Position numbers and translations under genes: made by a program. The notes below the pieces were generated by a model. That model did not search any database and was not told the DNA's origin. It saw only the letters and a program-made list of their open reading frames with translations. This document shows, in pieces, positions 25,158-33,315 of a stretch of 37,465 nt of DNA. The stretch comes from Prochlorococcus sp. AH-716-K03 (lineage in GTDB: Bacteria; Cyanobacteriota; Cyanobacteriia; PCC-6307; Cyanobiaceae): the NCBI GenBank assembly GCA_028408675.1, contig JAOOLH010000006.1, forward strand, positions 1 through 37,465. The letters are read 5' to 3'. The stretch's first letter is position 1. Every line of letters starts with the position of its first letter.

Positions 25158-25808
25158 TCAAATTTTTTTGTAATGAACATGGATTTCATTATTCATTAAA
25201 TTTTTAATTGATTTTATTTCCCACAGTCTTTTGAGATTAAAAATTTCATTTGTTTGTTCTGGAGGGATCCATGTATATCTACCTCCAATAATTCGTGGAA
25301 TTATTGTAATTTTTATATCTGTTATTAGATCTTCTTTTATAAATGAATTTATAAGTTTTGCACCTCCTAAAAGAGCTAGATCATTTATCCCTTCTTTTTT
25401 GAGTGAAATTAAAGTTTTTCCCCATGAATTTTCGAAAAAGAGTTGTCTCTCGAAGTCATTATTCGACGAATTATCAATTTTACTTGAGCTTATTAGCCAT
25501 CTTCTAATTGGTTGATGAAAGTATTTCCAATTACTGTTAAATTTTTTGCTATTTGAAGCAACTATAGAAATTGGTTGGCTTTTTAATATATTTACTTCGT
25601 CATTATCATTAAGATTTTTTATTAAGTAAGTTGATTGATGAGCTATTAAAGTACCTAAACCAAAAATGGTGGCGTCAACTATTGATAAATTTTCATTTAA
25701 CATTTTTTTATCTTCTTTGCTTCCAAGATGCGATTCCCCACCTCTAGGAAAAGCAATTCTCCCATCAAGACTAGATGCTATAACAATTATTACTCTTGGG
25801 ATAGTCAA
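25158..25808 (-). CDS. RibD_C / dihydrofolate reductase-fold reductase
   Basis: This 216-residue protein matches the C-terminal reductase domain of RibD: PRVIIVIASSLDGRIA at 4-19, a GSKEDKKML segment, IFGLGTLIAHQSTYLI, and a late LLGGAKLINSF near 151-161 as the NADPH loop. The deaminase domain of full RibD is absent. It could reduce a riboflavin precursor or a pterin. Its TTG start overlaps the stop of the tandem 6-pyruvoyl-tetrahydropterin-synthase gene by four bases (TTGA), so the two products are probably made together. That context points to pterin reduction, but this is inference. Confidence 0.78.
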   Translation of the reverse strand: MTIPRVIIVIASSLDGRIAFPRGGESHLGSKEDKKMLNENLSIVDATIFGLGTLIAHQSTYLIKNLNDNDEVNILKSQPISIVASNSKKFNSNWKYFHQPIRRWLISSSKIDNSSNNDFERQLFFENSWGKTLISLKKEGINDLALLGGAKLINSFIKEDLITDIKITIIPRIIGGRYTWIPPEQTNEIFNLKRLWEIKSIKNLMNNEIHVHYKKI

Positions 25809-26731
25809 GTTTGTGTGACTAAACTATTTTCAAATTTCAACTTCAATGAATTGGTTAACTTTTGATCAACATAAATTTCTGCAGCATTATTTGGGCTCTC
25901 TTGGAGTCTTATTTTGTGTAATTTTGCGCCTAGGTTATGTATTGGTTTTTTAAGAATATCAGAAATATATAAAGCTATATTTTCAGCAGTTGGAACACAA
26001 TTATGGAAAAATTCGATATCTTTATTTAGAAAAGTATGATCTAGTTGTTCAACAACTAAATCATTAATTATCTCTTGGAGGGCAGATAAGTCGCAAACCA
26101 TTCCTGTTCTTTCATCAATGTCTCCTTTTACAGTTATGTCGACAAGGTAGTTATGACCATGTCCATTAACTCTGGCACATTTCCCATAGATTTTTTTATT
26201 TTCATCAAAGGATATTTCTTCTTTTGCAAGTCTATGAGCGGCTGCAAAATGAGTTTGTACTGTTAAAAATGCTTCCATGTTTTTTCCAAAATAATCTGTC
26301 CATAAATTTGGGTTTTCATAAAGCCTTAGAGCCGTAAGAGGTAAATCATCCTTTAGACGACTCCAAATGACCTTTACTAATGCTTCAGTTGTGGGAAGTA
26401 TACCCTCTTGATTATTAACATTAAATTCAGGCCAGACATCATTTAAAAAACGAAAATCTAATTGTCCAGTAACCTTATCTTTAATAGAGTGTTTTACATC
26501 AGAGAGATTAAGTACCATTCCATCAGAGTCTAGTTCTCCACCCATTGAAACAATAAGTTCATAATTATGGCCATGACCTGGCGCAATACTGCACTTTCCA
26601 AAAAGAGATAAGTTTTCTTCTGGGGTTTTTTCAGGTAGCCAATAACGGTGACTAGAACTAAAGCAGGCACGTCGAGTTATGACGCATTCACGTCCTTTTC
26701 CATGTAATGGTTTGGATTGTGTAGAAGTCAT
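25805..26731 (-). CDS. Tandem 6-pyruvoyl-tetrahydropterin synthase-like protein
   Basis: This 308-residue protein has two PTPS domains in one chain, about 15-150 and 153-295. Each has the zinc-binding His set: His28, His53 and His55 in the first, His166, His191 and His193 in the second. Each has Cys (47 and 185) followed by five residues before HGH, the spacing of biopterin-type PTPS-II rather than the QueD C-x3-HGH form. The second domain keeps the catalytic pair Asp231-His232 (QLDHTFLN) and Glu278. The first has Phe93 in place of that His (QLDFRFLN) but keeps Glu139. One half is probably structural. It is coupled to the RibD_C-type gene. Confidence 0.88.
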   Translation of the reverse strand: MTSTQSKPLHGKGRECVITRRACFSSSHRYWLPEKTPEENLSLFGKCSIAPGHGHNYELIVSMGGELDSDGMVLNLSDVKHSIKDKVTGQLDFRFLNDVWPEFNVNNQEGILPTTEALVKVIWSRLKDDLPLTALRLYENPNLWTDYFGKNMEAFLTVQTHFAAAHRLAKEEISFDENKKIYGKCARVNGHGHNYLVDITVKGDIDERTGMVCDLSALQEIINDLVVEQLDHTFLNKDIEFFHNCVPTAENIALYISDILKKPIHNLGAKLHKIRLQESPNNAAEIYVDQKLTNSLKLKFENSLVTQT

Positions 26732-26781
26732 ACCTATCTGCGATAATACTATCTTAAGGTTTTAAATACGCTTTTGTCTTT

Positions 26782-27339
26782 ATGGAACAATCCATTATCG
26801 AAAAAACAGTTCATATTATCAAGGGCAGAAGTATATTTTTAATAGGAATGATGGGTTCTGGTAAGTCACAAACTGGTTTGAAGCTTGCTGAATTATTGAA
26901 GTATAAATACATTGATTTAGATTCATTAATAGAGAAGTTGGCAAAAAAATCTATCAATCAAATTTTTAATGATGAAGGAGAAGATAATTTCCGTGAATTA
27001 GAAGCAAACTGCCTCAAAGAAACTATCAAAATCCCTTCATTAGTAATTTCAACTGGGGGAGGAATAGTTACCAAATCGGAAAACTGGGGAATCTTAAGAC
27101 AAGGAATAATTGCTTGGATAGATCTCGACAAAGATATAGCAATTGAAAGATTGAAAAATGAAATTGAAAACAGGCCACTACTTCAGGGAAAGAATCTAAA
27201 TGATTTATATATGAGCATTTTTCAATCTAGAGAAAATTTGTATTCTCAAGCAGATTTAAGAATTCAGGTACAAAGGGAAAATATTGAAGAAGTTGCTATG
27301 AAAATCATCAATGCAATTCATAAAGAAATAATTAGTTAA
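26782..27339 (+). CDS. aroK: Shikimate kinase
   Basis: This 185-residue kinase phosphorylates shikimate with ATP in aromatic amino acid synthesis. Walker A is GMMGSGKSQTG at 22-32. The shikimate-binding Asp47 lies in YIDLDSLIE, Arg71 in NFRELE, and the Gly triplet STGGG at 90-94. The lid Arg appears in ENRPLLQG near 133-140. All key residues are present. It is divergent from the pterin synthase gene across 50 bases and overlaps the convergent CRR7-like gene by four bases at the stop. Confidence 0.94.
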   Translation: MEQSIIEKTVHIIKGRSIFLIGMMGSGKSQTGLKLAELLKYKYIDLDSLIEKLAKKSINQIFNDEGEDNFRELEANCLKETIKIPSLVISTGGGIVTKSENWGILRQGIIAWIDLDKDIAIERLKNEIENRPLLQGKNLNDLYMSIFQSRENLYSQADLRIQVQRENIEEVAMKIINAIHKEIIS

Positions 27340-27593
27340 TCTGGTTGAATTCTTACTGCAAACCATTTAATGACGTATCCTAATTTTATTTCTAATTCAT
27401 AAGTGCTTTCCAATAATTCTTCAAAAAATTCCTGATCAGGTTCTTCTATATTTTGATATATTGTTTGTGATTCTGTCTTACTAAGCCACTTCTTCAACCA
27501 TACAATTGCTTCTTGCTTTGATACAATTTTTTCTTTTGAATCTGGCTCTAATAATACATAATAATCTGATGCTCTTATTAGTGGATTTGACAT
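27336..27593 (-). CDS. CRR7-like protein (chlororespiratory reduction 7 family)
   Basis: This 85-residue protein starts with DYYVLLEPDSKEKIVSKQEA at 10-29, continues with a WLKKWL helix, has YELEIKLG near 65-72 and ends VIKWFAVRIQP. This order (YVLLEP, a long helix, ELE, then W[YF]xVR) matches plant CRR7, which is needed to build the chloroplast NDH complex, and its cyanobacterial relatives. A role in NDH-1 assembly is therefore likely; ndhO is also in this window. Its ATG lies one base from the ATG of the divergent gene at 27595. An AAGAAG ribosome site for this gene sits inside that neighbour's coding region. Confidence 0.72.
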   Translation of the reverse strand: MSNPLIRASDYYVLLEPDSKEKIVSKQEAIVWLKKWLSKTESQTIYQNIEEPDQEFFEELLESTYELEIKLGYVIKWFAVRIQPD

Positions 27594-27594
27594 A

Positions 27595-28302
27595 ATGAAA
27601 ATTCTTCTTGGATTAATACTTTGCTTGACTTTTCAAGTAATTTTTTTAGAAAGTTCTTTTGCTCTAGTAGATTTTAATGTACGAGAGTTTTTGGAAAATC
27701 GTGTAAATCAATGGCCAGAATTATATTTGCCAAATTTTAAACTATCTGATACTTCTAAAGATTTAATTTATCCTAAATGGTTCGAGGGGAATTGGCTTGT
27801 TACCTCTCAAGATATAATTAATGATTCAGAAGAGCCAGTTATTTATAAAGTAAATTTCTTTAAGAATGATTCAGATTTAATTGTTGGTAATCGCGCAAAA
27901 AATTCTGAATCTATTGGAAAAGCAATATTTGGTGACACCTTAATCAAGGTTGTAAATGATCCTCAATCTTTTAATAATCAAATTACTTATTTAAAAGATG
28001 ATTTTTATATTGATTCAAGAATTACAGGGAGAAATCAGATCCAAGATGATGATATTTTTTTTGCAGATGAGCTAGCTATACAAACAGCGCATAAGCCAGG
28101 TGCTTCAAGGATTAATCAGGTAGAGACAATTAGTAAATTTCAAAAATGTTCCGAAGAAATATTGGAAGTTAATAATTCAATAAAACCATCAATTTGTGGA
28201 GTGCAATATGTTGCTTCATATGGATCAAAAGTTGGTGATCCTTCAGTCCGTTCAATAAAAACTAGTAAATATAAACTAACTTTTAAATTTATTGGGAGTT
28301 AG
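27595..28302 (+). CDS. Secreted cyanobacterial/plastid-type lumenal protein
   Basis: This 235-residue protein has a classic signal peptide (MKILLGLILCLTFQVIF, cleavage likely after SSFA near residue 23), so it is exported to the lumen or periplasm. The mature part has YPKWFEGNWLVTSQDI near 59-74, a run of beta-prone segments and DDDIFFADELAIQT near 151-164. I associate this with a conserved but unnamed cyanobacterial and plastid family (possibly DUF6816), without a known role. The start codon is one base from that of the CRR7-like gene, so there is no room for its own promoter. The stop overlaps the convergent glutathione S-transferase by 14 bases. Confidence 0.7.
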   Translation: MKILLGLILCLTFQVIFLESSFALVDFNVREFLENRVNQWPELYLPNFKLSDTSKDLIYPKWFEGNWLVTSQDIINDSEEPVIYKVNFFKNDSDLIVGNRAKNSESIGKAIFGDTLIKVVNDPQSFNNQITYLKDDFYIDSRITGRNQIQDDDIFFADELAIQTAHKPGASRINQVETISKFQKCSEEILEVNNSIKPSICGVQYVASYGSKVGDPSVRSIKTSKYKLTFKFIGS

Positions 28303-29014
28303 CACTAAAAATATATTCTTCCAAATTATTTCTCCATATAAATAGATTTTCCAGGTAAGGGTTATTTATATATTCTTGGCATCCTTCTCCAGAAAGAATA
28401 GGTCCTGAAGACTTTGGAAACTTAAGAAGAGATAATTGTGCTGCGATTGCTATATCAGCTATTGATAAATTATCACCTATTATATATTTTCTATTAATTA
28501 AAGATTTTGATAAAGACTCTAATATTTTTTGGAGTTCTAAATTATCTTTAGAAGATAAAACCACATTAGAAATTTTACTAAGATTTTTAAAAGGTAATTT
28601 ATCAACTAATCCTTTAACTGAAGATGGTATTTCGTCTGGAAGTAAAGCAGTTCGTAGTTGTGGATTCTCTATTGCTGATTTAATTAGAGCTTTTCTACAA
28701 GTTGAAGCCATAGTGGTATCAGCCCAATCTTCTATTAATTTGCATTGCGCAAACAACATAGGATCTTCAGGGAATAGTGGATTATTGTCATTTTTTTTAT
28801 TTATATATTCGCAAATAATTGAAGAGTCACTAATAATTTGATCATTATCATCGACAATTATTGGAACTTGTTTTTGACCAGATATCTTGAAGATTTCAAA
28901 TTGCCCTATGCCTGGGGTAACTTCTTCAACTCTATATTGTAACTTCTTGGCCTGAAGAGCCATTCTTGTCTTTAAGCAAAAAGCGCTATGTCTAAATTGA
29001 TATAATGTAATCAT
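28289..29014 (-). CDS. Glutathione S-transferase family protein
   Basis: This 241-residue protein has an N-terminal thioredoxin-fold domain (about 1-76) with YQFRHSAFCLKTRMAL, the cis-Pro QKQVPII near 48-54 and the glutathione-contacting DSSIICEYI near 63-71. An all-helical C-terminal domain ends with the N-capping pattern LSIADIAIAAQL near 183-194. Cys13 sits where the catalytic residue of Cys-type GSTs lies. It may conjugate glutathione or act as a glutathione-dependent reductase in oxidative stress. Glutathione is inferred as substrate from the fold. Confidence 0.85.
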   Translation of the reverse strand: MITLYQFRHSAFCLKTRMALQAKKLQYRVEEVTPGIGQFEIFKISGQKQVPIIVDDNDQIISDSSIICEYINKKNDNNPLFPEDPMLFAQCKLIEDWADTTMASTCRKALIKSAIENPQLRTALLPDEIPSSVKGLVDKLPFKNLSKISNVVLSSKDNLELQKILESLSKSLINRKYIIGDNLSIADIAIAAQLSLLKFPKSSGPILSGEGCQEYINNPYLENLFIWRNNLEEYIFSANSQ

Positions 29015-29068
29015 GCTATTAAATGTTTGTTAAAACTTAGCTAAAAAAGTAATCTAATTGTGGAGCTA

Positions 29069-29278
29069 ATGGGCGAATTCTTCTCTAATGTTGCCAGATA
29101 TCCTAAATATTTAATTTCTATTATTGCTGGAGGTTTAGTTGCATTACTAGAACCTTTGTTTAAGAATAGATCAAATCCATTAACCTTAGTGGGTTTAATA
29201 TCTTCAGTAATTAGTGCTTTCATAACAGTTTATTTTGTACTACAAGCAATGACAAATCCAATTAACTTACAACCATAA
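29069..29278 (+). CDS. DUF751/Ycf33-like small membrane protein
   Basis: This 69-residue protein begins MGEFFSNVARYPKYLISIIAG, then has LEPLFKNRSNPLT and a second hydrophobic helix. The [NV]xxRYPKYxI start, two helices and size fit the DUF751 family that includes plastid Ycf33, whose function is unknown. I chose ATG 29069; a GTG at 29060 would add three residues, but the GGAG at 29061-29064 looks like a ribosome site for the ATG. It overlaps rbfA by one base (TAATG), giving an operon DUF751-rbfA-hemD. Confidence 0.72.
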   Translation: MGEFFSNVARYPKYLISIIAGGLVALLEPLFKNRSNPLTLVGLISSVISAFITVYFVLQAMTNPINLQP

Positions 29279-29676
29279 TGCCTAATAATTATCGAATTGC
29301 AAAAGTTTCTTCTTTGCTAAAAAAGGAGATAACGCTTATTTTACAGAATGATTTGGAAAATGATCTATTAAAGAGTAATTTCATTCATATTTCAAAAATA
29401 GATTTAACGGGAGATTTGCAATTTTGTAAGATTTACCTCACATCAACAGTTGAAGAGGAAATAAGAAAAGAAATTGTTGATAATTTAAATCTCGCAAAAA
29501 ACTTTATCAGACATACTTTAGGACAAAGAATAGAGATGAGAAGAGTACCGGAACTGACTTTTAAAGACGATAAAGTATTGGAAAAAGGTTTTTCAGTACT
29601 TAAGCTTCTTGATGAATTGAAAAACAAAAATCAGGATCAAGATTCAAAATCTGAGGGAAATAATGCCAAAAGTTGA
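29278..29676 (+). CDS. rbfA: Ribosome-binding factor A
   Basis: RbfA helps mature the 5' end of 16S rRNA and binds the 30S subunit. This 132-residue protein has the KH-like fold pattern: YRIAKVSSLLKKEITLILQ at the start, LTGDLQFCKIYLT near 42-54 and a later RHTLGQRIEMRRVPELTF near 79-96. The charged C-terminal tail is unstructured, as usual. Its start shares a base with the DUF751 stop and its 3' end overlaps hemD by 14 bases, so all three are coupled. Confidence 0.93.
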   Translation: MPNNYRIAKVSSLLKKEITLILQNDLENDLLKSNFIHISKIDLTGDLQFCKIYLTSTVEEEIRKEIVDNLNLAKNFIRHTLGQRIEMRRVPELTFKDDKVLEKGFSVLKLLDELKNKNQDQDSKSEGNNAKS

Positions 29677-30460
29677 GCTTCCTTTGCATCAAAAAAACAT
29701 AATCATCACTCGATCAAAAGATAAGATATCTGATATAAAAAAATTATTCACCAATAAAGGTGCGCAAATATTTGATTTTCCTGCAATTGAAGTTGGATAT
29801 CCCGATGATTTAAATCCTTTTGATGATGCCTTAAGTGAGATAAATGATTTTCATTGGATTATTTTTTCAAGTAGTAATGGAATAAAATTTGTAGATGAAA
29901 GATTAAGAAATTTCAATACTTCATTAAAAGAATGTTCAAAGAAAATAAAAATTGCTGTAGTAGGAGAGAAAACCTCTAAAACTCTTAGCGAGTTAGGAAT
30001 AGATGCTGATTTTGTTCCTCCAGAATTTGTAGCGGAGAGTTTAATTGAAAATTTTCCGGTATCAGGATATGGACTCAGAGTCTTTTTGCCAAGGGTTCAA
30101 ACAGGAGGAAGGAATTTAATTGCTGATGAATTTAGGAATTCTGGTTCACGTGTTGTAGAGGTTGCTGCGTATGAATCAAGGTGTCCGGATTCAATTCCTC
30201 AAGAAACAGTTAAAGCTATCACTAGTAAAAAAGTTGATGCAATGGTTTTTTCAAGCGGCAAAACAGTATTTAATTCTGCTTTTTTGCTTGAAAAAGAATT
30301 TGGGGAAGAATGGTTAAAATTTCTGGATGATGTAAAGTTTTTAACTATTGGTCCTCAAACTTCAAAAACATGTAAAAAAATTTTTGGCAGAGTAAATAGA
30401 GAGGCGTTCAAATATACCTTTGAAGGATTGTTAGATGCTGCGATTGATATTTTTAATTAG
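29663..30460 (+). CDS. hemD: Uroporphyrinogen-III synthase
   Basis: HemD cyclises hydroxymethylbilane to uroporphyrinogen III for heme, chlorophyll and cobalamin synthesis. This 265-residue protein shows the two Rossmann-like lobes of the family: IIITRSKDK near 13-21 with AIEVGYPDDLNPFDDAL in lobe one, then a VVGEKTSKTL loop near 97-106, FLPRVQTGG near 144-152 and a late LTIGPQTSKT near 226-235. HemD is weakly conserved, but the order of these blocks is characteristic. It is coupled to rbfA, and its 3' end overlaps the convergent SRPBCC gene by 8 bases. Confidence 0.9.
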   Translation: MPKVELPLHQKNIIITRSKDKISDIKKLFTNKGAQIFDFPAIEVGYPDDLNPFDDALSEINDFHWIIFSSSNGIKFVDERLRNFNTSLKECSKKIKIAVVGEKTSKTLSELGIDADFVPPEFVAESLIENFPVSGYGLRVFLPRVQTGGRNLIADEFRNSGSRVVEVAAYESRCPDSIPQETVKAITSKKVDAMVFSSGKTVFNSAFLLEKEFGEEWLKFLDDVKFLTIGPQTSKTCKKIFGRVNREAFKYTFEGLLDAAIDIFN

Positions 30461-30923
30461 ATAATTCATGTTTATAATTTTTTTCAACCAAGTCTCGAAA
30501 CCTATCAATGTTAGCTTGTAACTCATTAGTTACCATTTTACCCAGAATTTTTTCTTCCATAAATCGAGCAATCATTTTAGGTAATTCATAGGTAACTGCT
30601 AAGTTTACTGAGGTTGAAAGGTCTCCTTTCGATTCAAAAATTACAGACCCCTCAGTTGGTAATCCTCCTATAGATTTCCATTTCAATTTGTTCTTCTCAA
30701 TCCTTTCTGTTATTTGTGCTTTCCACTTAAATTTGAATCCATTAGCAGCTAAAGTCCATTCCGTTAAATCAGGTAAGGTAGATGTTTCTTGATCAACTGT
30801 TTTCACGGATTCAATCCAGCTCATCCATAGAGACATAGAATCTAGATCACTCCAAGTGTTCCAAACGTTATCTAATGGTGCATTTACAATAGTAATTACT
30901 TCATGTTTAAGCCAAGTACCCAT
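30453..30923 (-). CDS. SRPBCC/START-like (polyketide cyclase-like) protein
   Basis: This 156-residue protein has the helix-grip fold pattern: KHEVITIVNAPLDNVWNTWSDL at the start, then WMSWIESVK, a set of beta segments (FKFKWKAQITERI, KLKWKSIGG) and a long C-terminal helix (ELQANIDRFRDLVEK). Such proteins bind hydrophobic ligands in a deep cavity. The gene starts 2 bases after the stop of crtQ and shares its transcript, so a role in handling carotenoid or another lipid is possible but unproven. No membrane segment or signal is seen. Confidence 0.8.
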   Translation of the reverse strand: MGTWLKHEVITIVNAPLDNVWNTWSDLDSMSLWMSWIESVKTVDQETSTLPDLTEWTLAANGFKFKWKAQITERIEKNKLKWKSIGGLPTEGSVIFESKGDLSTSVNLAVTYELPKMIARFMEEKILGKMVTNELQANIDRFRDLVEKNYKHELSN

Positions 30924-30925
30924 AG

Positions 30926-32380
30926 TTAGCTAACCGCAAGATTCTTTGCTAATTCGGCTTTCTTATCTAGGATTGCTGCTGCTGCTAGATGACCGCTCAT
31001 AGTAGCTCCCTCCATAGAATCTATATAGTCTTGCTTTGTATAGCTACCTGCCATAAAGAAATTTGATATTGAAGTTCTTTGATCTGGTCTAAAAGGTTCC
31101 ATACCTGGAGATTCTCTATAAAGTGATTGTGGAACTTGTACTACATTACTCCAAAGCAATTTTAGATTTTTCGAAGAAGGAAATAGACGTCGTACCTCAG
31201 CATCTATCTCTTTGGTTATTCTTTCTGTGGATCTACCCATCCAACGATCTCCGGGTGTCAAAACACATTGGAGTAGAGATCCCATTCCCTCCTTTCTATA
31301 ATCTGCTGGACTTGCTAAAGCTAAATCTGCAAAACAACTAAAGGATGCATCCGCTGAATATAAAAGATTATCTAAACCTATAGGAAACTGACTTTTGTTA
31401 TCATTTTTTAATTCGGTAACCCATCCATCATATCTTAGTTGAATTGTTGCAACTGCAACTGCTCTAAGTTTTTTTAAACCTTCAAACTCTTTAAATTGAT
31501 ACCATTCTTTAGGAATTATTTTTTTAATTCCAGGTACATCACAAGCAGCGAGAAATGTATCAGCAAATATAGCTTTGGGCCCCTCGGGAGTCGATATTTT
31601 TAATTGGGTTACAGAGTAGGAAGAAGATTCTTTTTCATAAATAATTTCTTCGATCTTATGATTTAAATGAATTTTGCAACCTTTCTTTGAGATATAATCA
31701 ACGATTGGTTGTGTTAGCCATTTATGAGGTGATCCTTTTAAAAGATTAAGCTTAGAAGCTTCAGTCTTTGATGCAAACATCATAAAAATAGTTAACATGC
31801 ATCTTGCAGAAATATCTTTACAATTTATAAAACCTAACGCGTAAGCGATTGGATCCCACATTCTTTCAAGACTTTTTAAACTTCCGCCATGACTTAAAAA
31901 CCATTCTTTAAAGCTTATTTTATCTAATTCTCTTATTATCTTCATTGCACCTTCGTAATCTACTAGTCCTCTAACTATCGGACTAGTTCCCAAAGCTAAT
32001 GCATTTCTTAACTTATCTACCCATGTCAACTGTTCTGTAGTGAAAAAAGCTTTTAGACCGTTAAAAGGAGCTCCCAATGCAAATCTAAAATCCAAAGATT
32101 TTAAATCACCACCATTATTTATAAATAAATGAGTATGTTCTTTCGGAAGCAGATTATTTAATGCTCCAACTTTTTTCATGAGTTTAAACAGATTTGCATA
32201 GTTATAGAAAAATACATGCAATCCCATCTCTATGTGGTTACCGTCTTTATCTTCCCAACTTCCAACTTTTCCGCCCCAAAATGATCTGCTTTCGTAAATC
32301 TCTACTTCATGACCTTCATCAACTAAATTAACTGCAGCTGTTAAACCAGCTAGCCCAGAACCTATTATTGCAATTTTCAC
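30926..32380 (-). CDS. crtQ: Zeta-carotene desaturase
   Basis: This 484-residue FAD enzyme converts zeta-carotene to prolycopene in the plant-type carotenoid pathway. The Rossmann motif GSGLAG is at 7-12, followed by the family's [21 protein letters not shown] region near 22-42 and the C-terminal [23 protein letters not shown] stretch that closes the FAD site. I chose GTG 32380 (MKIAIIGSG), because the region upstream to the TTG at 32407 is not part of the family. The SRPBCC gene follows after 2 bases. It is divergent from the IscA-type gene across 101 bases. Confidence 0.93.
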   Translation of the reverse strand: MKIAIIGSGLAGLTAAVNLVDEGHEVEIYESRSFWGGKVGSWEDKDGNHIEMGLHVFFYNYANLFKLMKKVGALNNLLPKEHTHLFINNGGDLKSLDFRFALGAPFNGLKAFFTTEQLTWVDKLRNALALGTSPIVRGLVDYEGAMKIIRELDKISFKEWFLSHGGSLKSLERMWDPIAYALGFINCKDISARCMLTIFMMFASKTEASKLNLLKGSPHKWLTQPIVDYISKKGCKIHLNHKIEEIIYEKESSSYSVTQLKISTPEGPKAIFADTFLAACDVPGIKKIIPKEWYQFKEFEGLKKLRAVAVATIQLRYDGWVTELKNDNKSQFPIGLDNLLYSADASFSCFADLALASPADYRKEGMGSLLQCVLTPGDRWMGRSTERITKEIDAEVRRLFPSSKNLKLLWSNVVQVPQSLYRESPGMEPFRPDQRTSISNFFMAGSYTKQDYIDSMEGATMSGHLAAAAILDKKAELAKNLAVS

Positions 32381-32450
32381 TTTTTTTAGACAATTATAAC
32401 AAATCAACTTTGAATATCGTTTGAAATATGCATGATGTGTCTATATTTTT

Positions 32451-32474
32451 TATAGTGTAACTATACGTTGTATA
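32451..32474. promoter_or_regulatory. Overlapping palindromes in the crtQ / sufA divergent promoter
   Basis: TATAG-tgtaa-CTATA (32451-32465) and TATAC-gtt-GTATA (32462-32474) overlap, forming a chain of three related half-sites just upstream of the IscA-type gene start at 32482. The arrangement suggests an operator or a promoter overlapped by one. The regulator is unknown. An IscR-like or Fur-like site is possible for an Fe-S gene but does not match a consensus I know. Confidence 0.3.
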
Positions 32475-32481
32475 TGTATTT

Positions 32482-32874
32482 ATGGAAAATGTAAAAATAG
32501 AAGAAAGAATAAAGACCTCAGATGACGGTAAGGGAATTTTAATAACCAATGATGCCATAGAGCAAATATCTTCTTTATTAAAGAATCAGACTGATAAAAA
32601 AGCTCTAAGAGTTGGCGTAAGATCTGGAGGATGTAGTGGTATGAGTTATACGATGGATTTTATTGGCGGAGATGAAATAAATGCAGATGATAAAGTATAT
32701 GATTATTCATTGAGTTCCGAACAAACCTTCAAAGTAATATGCGACCCAAAAAGTCTCCTATATATTTATGGCATGCAACTAGATTTTAGTAAGGATTTAA
32801 TTGGAGGAGGTTTCAATTTCGTTAATCCTAATGCTTCTCAAACTTGTGGCTGCGGGAGCTCTTTTGCAGTTTAG
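32482..32874 (+). CDS. A-type iron-sulfur carrier (SufA/IscA/HesB)
   Basis: This 130-residue protein ferries Fe-S clusters to apo-proteins. The three conserved cysteines are Cys51 (GGCSGMSY), Cys122 and Cys124 (TCGCGSSF). The C-terminal GGGFNFVNPNASQTCGCG block is complete. The N-terminal 20 residues are extra and acidic. It heads a plus-strand unit that goes on with the TPR protein 11 bases later. It may supply clusters to photosystem I or the radical SAM enzymes in this window. The exact subtype (SufA or IscA) is not decided. Confidence 0.93.
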   Translation: MENVKIEERIKTSDDGKGILITNDAIEQISSLLKNQTDKKALRVGVRSGGCSGMSYTMDFIGGDEINADDKVYDYSLSSEQTFKVICDPKSLLYIYGMQLDFSKDLIGGGFNFVNPNASQTCGCGSSFAV

Positions 32875-32885
32875 AAAAAAAATAT

Positions 32886-33314
32886 ATGACAGATGACATT
32901 AATCCAATTGAATCCGATTTCAATGCGGCCTTATCTAGATATCAAGATGGTCAAGAGTTAATACCAATTGCAGAAGATTTTCAAAAAATAATTCAACAGA
33001 TACCCAATCACTTTGCTGCTTGGACTTGTTTATCTTGGTTGCAGCTTCTATTGAAGAATAATGAAGACGCATTAGCCGCAGCTCGACAGGCAGTGCGCTT
33101 AAATCAGCAAGACCCGCAAGCAAGAATGAATTTGTCTTTAGCTCTTTTGGCTACAAATAATAAAGGTGTTAGAGAGCATGTTGAATTAATTAAAAAAATG
33201 GCAATGATGATGCCTGATGTAAAGACTGAGTTAAAAGAGTCAGTCGAAGATGGATTTAATAGATATCCAAACTGGCCAGAATTAACCAAAATCAATAAAT
33301 GGTTAGACTTTTAA
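32886..33314 (+). CDS. Small TPR protein
   Basis: This is a 142-residue soluble protein with an acidic start (MTDDINPIESD). It has at least two tetratricopeptide helix pairs, near 41-74 (HFAAWTCLSWLQLLLKNN) and 75-110 (ALAAARQAVRLNQQDPQAR then LSLALLATNN), followed by a helical end. TPR units mediate protein contacts, and the partner is unknown. I chose ATG 32886; the frame is open further upstream but that extension lies in the sufA 3' end. It stands between the Fe-S carrier and the LpxB-related gene. Confidence 0.75.
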   Translation: MTDDINPIESDFNAALSRYQDGQELIPIAEDFQKIIQQIPNHFAAWTCLSWLQLLLKNNEDALAAARQAVRLNQQDPQARMNLSLALLATNNKGVREHVELIKKMAMMMPDVKTELKESVEDGFNRYPNWPELTKINKWLDF

Positions 33315-33315
33315 A

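Noticed and set aside
32381-32407. Nine-codon N-terminal extension of crtQ from a TTG
   Set aside because: Desaturases of this family begin just before the Rossmann strand, and GTG 32380 gives the expected MKIAIIGSG start.
32844-32885. Upstream extension of the TPR protein
   Set aside because: It would be read from the 3' end of the Fe-S carrier gene, and its composition is unlike the TPR protein; ATG 32886 is the better start.
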